Assembly (NCBI GenBank): GCA_963920575.1
Contig: OY986967.1
Span: forward strand, 19,820,094-19,884,093
Reading direction: 5' to 3'
Origin: Narthecium ossifragum
Taxonomy: Eukaryota; Streptophyta; Magnoliopsida; Dioscoreales; Nartheciaceae
Length of the DNA: 64,000 bases
Shown here: one piece after another, positions 57,501 to 64,000 of the stretch
Layout of the letters: each line of letters opens with the position of its first letter
Position numbering within the stretch: position 1 is the first letter of the stretch
Notes under the pieces: model-generated
Told to the model about the DNA's origin: nothing
Databases searched by the model: none
The model's input: only the letters and a program-made list of their open reading frames with translations
Translations under genes and position numbers: made by a program

Positions 57501-60500
57501 GAGGAGGATGGAGGCTCTGGCTGGTCGATGGTGAAGAGGTCGGAGGACCCGACCCGTTTAATAAATGGGTTAGGCGGGTCGGGTTGGGTTGACCCGTTTA
57601 TAAATGGGTTGGGTTCGGATTTGAAAATTTGACCCGTTTAATCGGGTTCGGGTTGAGACTTTTGGTCGAGATATTGGATCTCGACCCGACCCAGGAACCC
57701 GAATTGCCACCCCTGCACGGAGGGGCAGAAGTAGGTCTGCATGCGTCCTCTCCGTCTTGTCTGGTTGGCACACTAGACATGTCTTCATGTGCAATTCCAC
57801 ATCTTCCTCCATCTTCGGCCAGAAGTAACTGCGGTTGAGAAGGGCCATGGTGCGTTCTCGCCCTAGAGGGCCCACCCATCTCGAGTCATGGGACTCTTTG
57901 ATGAGTTATGCGCGCAAACTTCCCTTTGGCACGAGGATTCGCCCGATGTTGGCCTTGAGGATGCCGTCCTCGAGCAAAAACCGTCGGACAGTCCCATCTT
58001 GAACCTCCTTCACGAGCTTTTGACAGGTTGGATCATTCTTTGCCACCAACTTGATCTGGTCGAACATGTCTGACTCGACCCGGACCAAGGCCGCAACATA
58101 GTCCGCCACTTGTTGCCGGCTGAGTGCGTCGGCAACTTGATTATGCCACCCCGGCTTGTGTTGTGAATCGAACTCGAACTCTTGAAGGAACTTCTGCCAT
58201 CGATCCTGCTTTGGAGAAAGCTTCTTTTGAATATGAAAGTAGGTGTTCGTCACGTTGTCTGTCTTCACCACGAACTTGGTGCCGAGAAGGTATACTCGCC
58301 ATGTGTGTAGGCAATGGATCAGCACCACCATCTCCTTCTCGTGTGCCGAGTAGCGCTGTTCAGCATCATTGAGCTTGCGGCTCTTAAAGGCCACTGGGTG
58401 TCTTTCCTGTAATAACACCCCGCCGATAGCTCTGTTCGATGCGTCAGTGTGGACTTCAAAAGGGAGATTGAAGTCTGGGACCTCAACATTGGCTCGATTG
58501 ATGTCCCCTTTGATTAACTGGAATGCCTCCTCGCATTGCCATGTTCCACACCACGATCGATCTTTCTAAAGAAGATCGGTTAGTGGGGTTACCTGTTTGG
58601 AGCTGCCTTTGATGAATCTTCTGTAGTAGTTGGCTAGACCTAGGAAAGATCGAAGCTCGGGCACTTTGGTTGGCGCCGACCAATCCATAATTGCCTCGAT
58701 CTTCCTTAAGTCCATCATCACCTTATGCCAAAGAAAGGACATTCTCGCAATGCAAACTCGCACCTCTCCCTGTTGACATAGAGGGCGTGCTCCCTCAACC
58801 TCTGAAGGACCCGTCGAAGATGATCAACTTAAGCTCCCAAGCTCTCATTGTAGATGACGATGCTATCCAAGTACATCACCATAAACTTGTCGAGGAAGTT
58901 GTGGATGACGTCGTTCATCAAATGGCAAAAGGGAGCCGGTGTGTTGGTGAGGCCAAGCGGTATGACAAGGAATTCATATGCGTTGTACCGAGTGATGCAG
59001 ATAGTCTTGGCCGTATCTCCCTCTGCAATCTGCACCTACCAATAACTAGATCGAAGATCCAGTTTAGTGAATACATGAGCCTTGACAGCCGGTCGAAGAG
59101 ATTTGTGTCAGAGGAACTGGGTACTTGTCTCTGATCGTCAACTTGTTCAGGGGTCGGTAGTCGATGCACATCCTGAATGAGCCATCTTGCTTCCTTTGGA
59201 ATAGAACTAGTGCGTGTATGGTGGTCGAGAGGGCCGGATAAGCCCCGAGTTAAGCAACTCCTCAAGTTGCTTCTTGAGCTCCACGAGCTCGGATGGTGCC
59301 ATGTGGTATGGTAGTTTGGCCGGTGCGCGCGCGTCGGGGAGGAAGTTGGTTGGGCAATTGAGGTGGCATAACGTCCTGGAACTCCTCCAAAAGATCAAGG
59401 ACTGTTGCTGGTATGCTAGTCGAGGTCTCTGCTTTCGCCGCTGTCAGTGCGCCAGGGTACTGCTGTCGTGCCACCCAGTGCGCGCCAGGCAGCCTACGTG
59501 CCGCGTGCCTGTTGGACCTGAACGCCATGCGCGCTCGCCTGATGTTGGCATGCCTACGCCGCTAGGGTTTGGTCCGTGCTGTCTCCAAGTTGGCTTGTGC
59601 CAACTCCATCTTGACGTGCGCCATGTGTTGTTCGCCGTGCGTCATCTCCATTGCCCGCGCCATGTTGCTCATGTAAAGTCACCAAGAAGGTGGCCTTGCC
59701 TTTCCGCATGCCGTCCTTTAATTGCAAGGCCGAGAGGAAGCCCGTCTTGGACTTGGCCCGGCGAGGACCAACTGCTTGCATAAAGTAAGGGCTCACCTCG
59801 TCAGGGAGTAGCATGCCGTTCATGTAAGGCATAAGTAGGGCCATGCTGCTCCTGAAGAACTCGTTGCCCAAGATGATGTTGAGATCATGAAGGGCTATTA
59901 CCAAGAAATCCATGGACGCCTTGCATGGTCCGACCTCCACCAAGGTACATGTAGCACTACCAATAACAGGTTTGGCATCAGAGTTAACTGCTTTGATGTG
60001 GTTAATACTAGTGGTGATCTTTACCTTGAGATGCTCCGTCGCATGTGCTAGAAAGTTGTGGGTGGCTCCTGTATCTAGCATCATCATTATCTTCACTCTT
60101 TGAAGAGTGACTGGAACATGCATCAATCCGGAAGTTGAATAGGGTTTATCCGTGTCGGAGACTCCTCCTTGCCTTCCTGACTGATCTAGGCATTGAGCTT
60201 CTCACGTTTCGGACACTCTCTGGCCTGATGGGGTCCTCCACAGATGAAGCACCCAGAAGGACTGTTGGCTGGCTCCTGTGGTTTGGCCTTCTCCTTCTCC
60301 TTTGCTCGCCCCTTTTCCTTGCCCTTATCTCCCTTGGACTTCGGCTTGCCCTTGGGCTTGGGAGGCTGATTGCTTTGCTCAGCCGGCTTGGTTTGACGGA
60401 AGTCTAGCAGGGCATCTGCCGTGGCCATGGCTAAGGGGAGATCTTTCATCCCTTGTCTCCTTAGCTCCACCTGCGTCCATGTCTGAAGCCATGACAAGAA

Positions 60501-63335
60501 GTTGAATAACTTTTCAAATGCGGACATGTCTTTGATATCCAGCATGAGACTACTGAATGCCTTCACGTAGTCTCTGACGAGTCCGGTTTGCCTCAGATTC
60601 TTGAGCGCCGTGTTGTTAGGGAGAAACTGATTCTCCAACTCATTGATGAAGGTGTCCCACGTTGAGATCTTGGGACGTCCGGTCGTTGCATCATCATCAA
60701 GCTGCGTGTGCCACCACAGTTTGGCGTTGTCGGACAAGTATATGGATGCGATGGAGACTTTATCTGCCGCCGGGATTGGAACCGCCATATCCCAGATAAA
60801 GTTCTCCAACTCTTTGACGCTTCTCATGCCGCCAAAAGACTTTGGTTTAGGCACTCGGAATTTGCTCGAATCCTCCCGTGGCTCCATCTGGGCCACCGCC
60901 CTCTTGAGCACGGTGAGCTCACTATCAATTCGATCAATGAATTGATCAAGGAGATTGGAGATAGTAGATACGTTCTTCGTCGAGGCCACCACCTTCTCCT
61001 CGACCTCTCCTTTGAAAGTCACGGATGCTTCTTGCAAGGTTATGACGTCTTGCAACACCATTGTCAGTCGTGTAGTAAGAGGAAGAACCTCCTCTTTAGG
61101 ATCCTCACTGATCCTCTCATCCAGTTGGTTGAGTCGTTGACGAAGTTCTGCAAGATTCGTCATGGATTACAACTTGCTTTGGTAACCACTTGTCACTGGG
61201 GAAGTGCTGTGGATAAAATTTTTCTCAGGTTCTTCCCAATGAGTGTCAAGACTCCTTGACAAACCCTCCTTCGTCTTCTTTAAGCACAAACACACACAAG
61301 CAAGAAGACACTCATTGGCGAAGAGATGGCCTCCCGTTTCCTTTATTCAAGCAATTGTACAAGAGAATAATAAGCCGCTCCCAGCTCTCTCTCCCAACCC
61401 TTGGTTACACAATTACCCGGATACAAGGAAAACCCCAACCCTAAGCCGCCGTCCAGATGATGAACATCATGGCCGGCTCCTTATATAGGGGACGGCTCCA
61501 AGCCTTTCCCTTCTAAGGAAGACTCATTGTTCAACTCAAACTTCGGAGCTTGATTAGCTTCATGCCTATCTGGACGTCCACTCGGACAATCATGAGGTTG
61601 CCCACCTCATATGGACTCCTAGTTGAGCTTGAATTTGCCTAGGATAGCACCAATTTTAGTATGACTTGGTCGCCAAACCAAATCATCCAAACTTGCTTGC
61701 CAAGCAACTTTCCTCTGCGTTAAGACTTGCCTTTGCCGTGTCAAAACCTTCCTAGGGTCACGTCGTAGTAGAACTCAAAGCCCCGCCCGGTCGGACTTGC
61801 CCCAACGGCTTGTCGCGTCTTGCTTGCGCCAAGTCCTATTAGGACTCGACTCGGCCTGCCAAGCGCGTTGCGTCACACCCGTCGCGTCACCTGCTTTCAC
61901 CCCGGCGCGAGCGCGCCTGACGTGCTCTCCTTTGCGTGCCGCGCGTCTTGACCCACTTGCCTTCGTGCCATGGCTCGTCAACCTTGCTCTTGGCCTAATC
62001 TCATCGTGTCATCCACTCGGTTTGCCGTGCCATCTTGGAGAGATGCATGCTAGCTCGTGCTCTTGGTTTGATGCTATCACTCTCCATGACTCGTGGCCCC
62101 AACTCCGTGGCATGGTGCGGGCCTTGGCCTTGCCAACTCCGGTTGGCTTGGCCAAGCTCATGTTAGGGGCTCACAGCCCTGACAGTAGTGGTAGCAAAAA
62201 CCCTTCCATTATGCTAATGGTAGTGGTATTGGAGAGGCTACTACCACTACCATTACTACCATTGGACACCCCTAGAAGCAAGTATTATTCTTTCTATTCT
62301 GTAAAATGTTTCTTGACCTAATATTTAACAGATTCTTGGATGATTGTTTCTAGGCTAGCACCAAGTATAAGAAAATAAATTAGTAGAGTGATTTCATATT
62401 TGGTCTATCGTTTACCCTAGATTATGGGTATAAGAAGCATAAGATGATAGCGGCAAGGATGATGATGCTGGTATATGAGATAGATCTATTTGTACCATGA
62501 ACCCCGTAAAACGTTGTCCACATGGTCACATGACCCTCATATTCACATCCTGTCCTCCCAGCTACATGGTATAAGTGTAAAAGTTTGCCACCTTGTTCCA
62601 AAAATGAATTGTTTTATATAAAACTTCAGGAAGGATGCAATACCATTTAAGATGGATATTTCAAATGTATTCAACTTTTTTTTTTGTGTTATTGACATCT
62701 TTGTTCTATTTTCAGTGTCAGTTTCATGCTGCTTTTGGCGTCCTTATGTGTCTTATGTACAAAGCAATGTGAATGAACATCAAAACTGTTCCTTCCATTT
62801 GCCTTCAGAATCATTTTTTTTGTAGTGTTCCCCTAATTAACACCTAAGAATCTGCAATCTTCTTTCTGTTCTGTTACATGAATATACATTTTGTATGTTA
62901 CATCTCAATTTCTACTTAACATTGACTTCACACTTTAGTTGGTTACAATTTCATTGTCAGTTTGCGTATTAATTAGATGGTTGGTATTTGAACAGTCTGT
63001 CAAGGGAGAAGCAACTTGCTCCTTTGGCGAACAAGCAGAAACAGAGACGTGAGTTCATAAATTTGTGCCGTTTTTTGCTTCTGCCTTTGGCCATGTATGC
63101 CAAAGTTGGTCATGGGTAATCAATACTGCCTTTTCTAGTAATTCTCTACTCTTTATTTCCCTGCTATGTTTTCAGCTGTATAGAAATGTACCTTCGGCCA
63201 CCATTTGCTAGTGAAGAAGCTAGGATAAATGATTGGATAAAAGTTCGGCAGTCGGGTATCAAGTACTATTTATCTCTAGGGGATCCGAGGATTGTTGACA
63301 AGAACTTTATCATCAGACCAAAAGCAGAGTTTGAG
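48524..63335 (+). CDS. TTM1/TTM2-type protein: P-loop uridine-kinase-like plus CYTH domain, partial (exons 1-8)
   Basis: Exons 48524-48813, 48905-49031, 49148-49246, 49338-49406, 49483-49617, 49716-49784, 62996-63048 and 63176-63335 all have GT/AG borders and join into one frame of 334 residues without a stop. Start: CCCATGG at 48524. After a Ser/Pro-rich stretch (residues 25-50) comes Walker A GPSGSGKT (89-96), then [10 protein letters not shown] and [10 protein letters not shown] (about 173-182), typical of uridine-kinase-like folds. From about residue 255 the CYTH/triphosphate-tunnel domain begins ([17 protein letters not shown], then [13 protein letters not shown]). Known plant TTM1 and TTM2 have this architecture, about 650 residues, C-terminal membrane anchor and pyrophosphatase activity, with roles in senescence and defence. 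The second half lies beyond the window. I cannot say which paralogue this is. Confidence 0.92.
49785..50889 (+). other. Start of intron 6, no other gene seen
   Basis: AT-rich intron sequence. Two and a half copies of a 21-bp unit (ATAATGATAAGAATTTGAGCC) lie at about 50100-50185. An 82-codon frame at 50633-50881 has no domain. Confidence 0.6.
50890..51633. mobile_element. hAT-like MITE, copy 1
   Basis: The right end CCATTTGCACAACCCTA is the inverted form of the left end of copy 2 (TAGGGTTGTGCAAATGG). Subterminal sequence is rich in GGTAGTGGT/ACCACTACC. The left end near 50890 is eroded. The middle (GACTCTATATAAGTTACTTG-type sequence, here reversed) matches copy 2. Non-coding. Confidence 0.65.
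52478..53885 (-). mobile_element. 3' LTR of element S, with internal duplications
   Basis: 1,408 bp against 994 bp for the 5' LTR. Extra length comes from a tandem duplication of about 175 bp (about 52585-52760 repeated to about 52935, containing CTCTCTCTCCCAACCCTTGG) and a second direct repeat of about 240 bp (AACTCAAACTCCAGAGCTTG at about 52998 and 53238). TATA box CCTATATAAGG (minus) at 52951-52961. Ends TTGGCA instead of CTGACA. Confidence 0.85.
53886..53899 (-). other. Polypurine tract of element S
   Basis: On the minus strand TGATGGGGGAGGTT precedes the 3' LTR start TGCCAAGGC. This is the expected plus-strand primer position. Confidence 0.75.
53970..54235 (-). pseudogene. Integrase C-terminus with chromodomain (element S)
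   Basis: Encodes [20 protein letters not shown], then [11 protein letters not shown], the core of a CHROMO domain that in chromoviruses targets integration to particular chromatin. Separated from the rest of the integrase by solo LTR T; degenerate after VKWKG. Confidence 0.8.
54236..55908 (+). mobile_element. Solo LTR T (1.67 kb) in element S
   Basis: Starts TGTCAGGGGCTGGAGCC and ends ATTTTCCCGGTGACA. Perfect target duplication CTACA at 54231-54235 and 55909-55913. Core promoter CTATATAAGGAG at 55226-55237, as in S. Terminal sequences resemble the S LTR (TGTCAGGGCTGTGAGCCCC...CCAGTGACA), so T is a related family member in opposite orientation. Contains GC-rich GACGCG/GGCGTGAC repeats (54280-54960). 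Confidence 0.9.
55914..56686 (-). pseudogene. Integrase core of element S, downstream part
   Basis: [20 protein letters not shown], then [20 protein letters not shown] (56527-56294) and [20 protein letters not shown] (56283-56035) are the integrase catalytic core (SDRD, HPQTDGQ) and following region. Frameshifts lie between segments near 56290 and 56035. Confidence 0.85.
56687..57715. mobile_element. hAT-like element with TAGGGGTGGCAA ends, in the integrase of S
   Basis: Left end TAGGGGTGGCAAAATGGG occurs twice (56687 and 56722) because of a 35-bp direct repeat; right end CGAATTGCCACCCCTG (57715). Flanks CGTGGAGG or CGCGGAGG (left) and CACGGAGG (right) look like a degenerate 8-bp duplication, as expected for hAT. 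Subterminal regions are full of GACCCGTTTA/AACGGGT motifs. No transposase, so it is non-autonomous. ORFs on both strands of the middle (57000-57500) are low-complexity. Confidence 0.75.
57716..57879 (-). pseudogene. Integrase zinc-binding domain of element S
   Basis: Encodes [20 protein letters not shown], then [20 protein letters not shown]: the HHCC-type N-terminal integrase domain, here with the CxxC pair visible. Interrupted by the hAT-like element. Confidence 0.8.
57906..58418 (-). pseudogene. RNase H region of element S
   Basis: A 170-residue open segment: [54 protein letters not shown] and [13 protein letters not shown]. This is the gypsy RNase H and tether. It ends with [12 protein letters not shown] leading to the integrase. 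Open in itself but isolated by frameshifts. Confidence 0.88.
58566..59528 (-). pseudogene. Reverse transcriptase of element S
   Basis: Pieces in order: [20 protein letters not shown] (59398-59207 frame), [20 protein letters not shown], then [20 protein letters not shown] with [12 protein letters not shown] (59035-58829), then [19 protein letters not shown] (58763-58566). Several frameshifts. The catalytic motif normally YLDD reads YLDS, so one active-site aspartate is lost. Non-functional. Confidence 0.88.
59554..60126 (-). pseudogene. Retropepsin-like protease region of element S
   Basis: A 190-residue open frame: [19 protein letters not shown] holds the DTG active site, followed by [11 protein letters not shown] as the C-terminal ILG motif. 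Frame changes before RT. The domain itself looks complete. Confidence 0.85.
60186..61163 (-). CDS. Gag of chromovirus element S, intact 325-residue ORF
   Basis: [20 protein letters not shown] starts 27 bp after the 5' LTR. Residues about 20-100 are helix-prone with coiled-coil character; the retrotransposon gag core follows ([42 protein letters not shown]). A Lys/Pro/Gln-rich linker leads to the zinc knuckle [13 protein letters not shown] (CX2CX4HX4C) near the C-terminus. It is the only full-length retrotransposon protein frame in the window; the pol region beyond it is broken. Its product would form the particle capsid and bind element RNA. Confidence 0.88.
   Translation of the reverse strand: MTNLAELRQRLNQLDERISEDPKEEVLPLTTRLTMVLQDVITLQEASVTFKGEVEEKVVASTKNVSTISNLLDQFIDRIDSELTVLKRAVAQMEPREDSSKFRVPKPKSFGGMRSVKELENFIWDMAVPIPAADKVSIASIYLSDNAKLWWHTQLDDDATTGRPKISTWDTFINELENQFLPNNTALKNLRQTGLVRDYVKAFSSLMLDIKDMSAFEKLFNFLSWLQTWTQVELRRQGMKDLPLAMATADALLDFRQTKPAEQSNQPPKPKGKPKSKGDKGKEKGRAKEKEKAKPQEPANSPSGCFICGGPHQARECPKREKLNA
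61191..62184 (-). mobile_element. 5' LTR of element S
   Basis: 994 bp. Minus-sense start TGTCAGGGCTGTGAGCCCC at 62184, end CTTCCCCAGTGACA at 61191. Core promoter CCTATATAAGG at about 61480-61490. It lacks the two duplications present in the 3' LTR. Confidence 0.9.
62276..62995 (+). other. End of intron 6, no other gene seen
   Basis: T-rich intron sequence ending TTTGAACAG before exon 7. No repeat or coding signal recognised. Confidence 0.6.
62996..63335 (+). CDS. Exons 7-8 of the TTM-type gene, CYTH domain start
   Basis: Exon 7 (62996-63048) encodes [17 protein letters not shown] and ends in phase 2. Exon 8 (63176-63335) completes the split codon and encodes [20 protein letters not shown], then [20 protein letters not shown] and [10 protein letters not shown]. 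Phases match exon 6 across the 13.2-kb intron, which shows that both clusters belong to one gene. The GTATGA donor at 63336 leads to an exon not found before base 64000. Confidence 0.9.
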
Positions 63336-64000
63336 GTATGAAAGCTCTTTCACTTAAAGCGATCCTAGTTTTCAGCTATTCAATTTAAACCACATTGCCT
63401 GCAAAGTAGTATTTCTGCTTCCGAATTTTTGACTTGCCTTCTATCACCAAGCATGCTTAGTCAGTTCCATTTAGTTAGGTATGGTGGCTTTAGGAATGTG
63501 CTGCAATTTTTTCTAATCACATGAACTCCTTGGTCTTCTACCTACATGAAGTTAAAACGACCTGGCTTGAGGAACATGTCAAGCATGCATGACAACATTG
63601 GAAAAAAAATGTTTACTAGTACATGTTCTTGTTCAAGCTGTATATGAGGACCTGAGTTTATTTCCCTCTATATTGTACTTTTCATATTTATGCATCTTTT
63701 AATATTCTTGAACACGAGGGATAGTAATGAACTTAATTGTTCTTGGCACTTGAAGCCATTATACCTGCATGAAATAATTCTGGATGAAGTATTGTCTAAA
63801 GCAATTGCATAAGGTTGGAAGAAGTGGAGAAGTGCTTCAATGGTGTTATGTGATCTGTGTGAGCCTAATGCATGGTTAAATCTATGTTCTACGAGACAGC
63901 GACGATTCTCATGGGTTATAGGGTTCAGGGTGTTAGTTGAAAAGTAAAACTCAAGTAGAATGACATCGGTGTGGTGAAGAAATCTTGAGGTGGATATATA
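63336..64000 (+). other. Intron 8 of the TTM-type gene, start only
   Basis: Begins GTATGAAAG. No frame resembling the rest of the CYTH domain appears before the window ends, so the intron is at least 665 bp. Confidence 0.6.

Larger units (their letters stand above)
52478..62184 (-). mobile_element. Ty3/gypsy chromovirus S, 9.7 kb, inside intron 6
   Basis: Perfect target duplication GTAGT at 52473-52477 and 62185-62189. LTRs at 61191-62184 (5') and 52478-53885 (3'). Internal order on the minus strand: gag, protease, RT, RNase H, integrase, chromodomain, polypurine tract GATGGGGGAGG next to the 3' LTR. The chromodomain places it among chromoviruses. Nested in it are an hAT-like element (56687-57715) and solo LTR T (54236-55908). 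It is antisense to the host gene. Confidence 0.93.
51847..62275. mobile_element. hAT-like MITE, copy 2, split by gypsy element S
   Basis: Left end TAGGGTTGTGCAAATGG (51847), right end CCATTGGACACCCCTA (ending 62274-62275) form imperfect terminal inverted repeats. The body is 51847-52477 plus 62190-62275, about 0.72 kb without S. Opposite orientation to copy 1 and 213 bp from it. No clear 8-bp target duplication. Confidence 0.65.

Overview
This is plant nuclear DNA: Ty3/gypsy, Ty1/copia, PIF/Harbinger and hAT elements, a tRNA-derived SINE, and one spliced gene with GT-AG introns. The GC-rich, serine/proline-rich first exon of that gene would fit a monocot, but the sequence does not fix the species. 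No rRNA, CRISPR or bacterial-style gene is present.

Left part (1-35998): one pile of nested retrotransposons. The main player is an LTR family ('family 1') with ends TGTGAGGAC...GGGGYGYGACA. Most copies are solo LTRs of 0.6-3.3 kb, many with perfect 5-bp target duplications: D AGGTT, C AGAAC, J TCCAT, N TGTCA, O CCACG, and Q ATATC further right. Reading the duplications outward gives the order: a copia element (U) was hit by a gypsy element (F); F was hit in pol by LTR E, E by B, B by C and A2, C by D, and A2 by A1. F's 5' LTR was hit by G, J, O and a 15.4-kb Athila/Tat-like element (L, 17835-33189). L holds a gag-like ORF but no visible pol and was itself entered by M and N.

Middle part (35999-48420): the copia remnant, carrying a Tourist-type MITE and a SINE; another family-1 LTR (P); a decayed PIF/Harbinger element with a two-intron transposase and a Myb/SANT-like ORF, broken by an L-type LTR (R) and by solo LTR Q; then non-coding DNA with minisatellites.

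Right part (48431-64000): the 5' half of a real gene on the + strand, a TTM1/TTM2-type protein (uridine-kinase-like P-loop domain followed by a CYTH/triphosphate-tunnel domain). Eight exons encode 334 residues in one continuous frame; the gene runs off the right edge. Intron 6 is 13.2 kb because two head-to-head hAT-like MITEs and a 9.7-kb chromovirus (S, target duplication GTAGT) lie in it. S is itself hit by a solo LTR (T, CTACA) and an hAT-like element.

The signals that ordinary annotation does not explain are arrays of the palindrome GGATCGATCC spaced about 21 bp apart inside LTRs, the same palindrome classes appearing in two unrelated LTR families, and TATA boxes in the loop of inverted repeats whose arms differ between copies but still pair. 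I found no convincing new multi-gene system; the novelty here is in LTR architecture.
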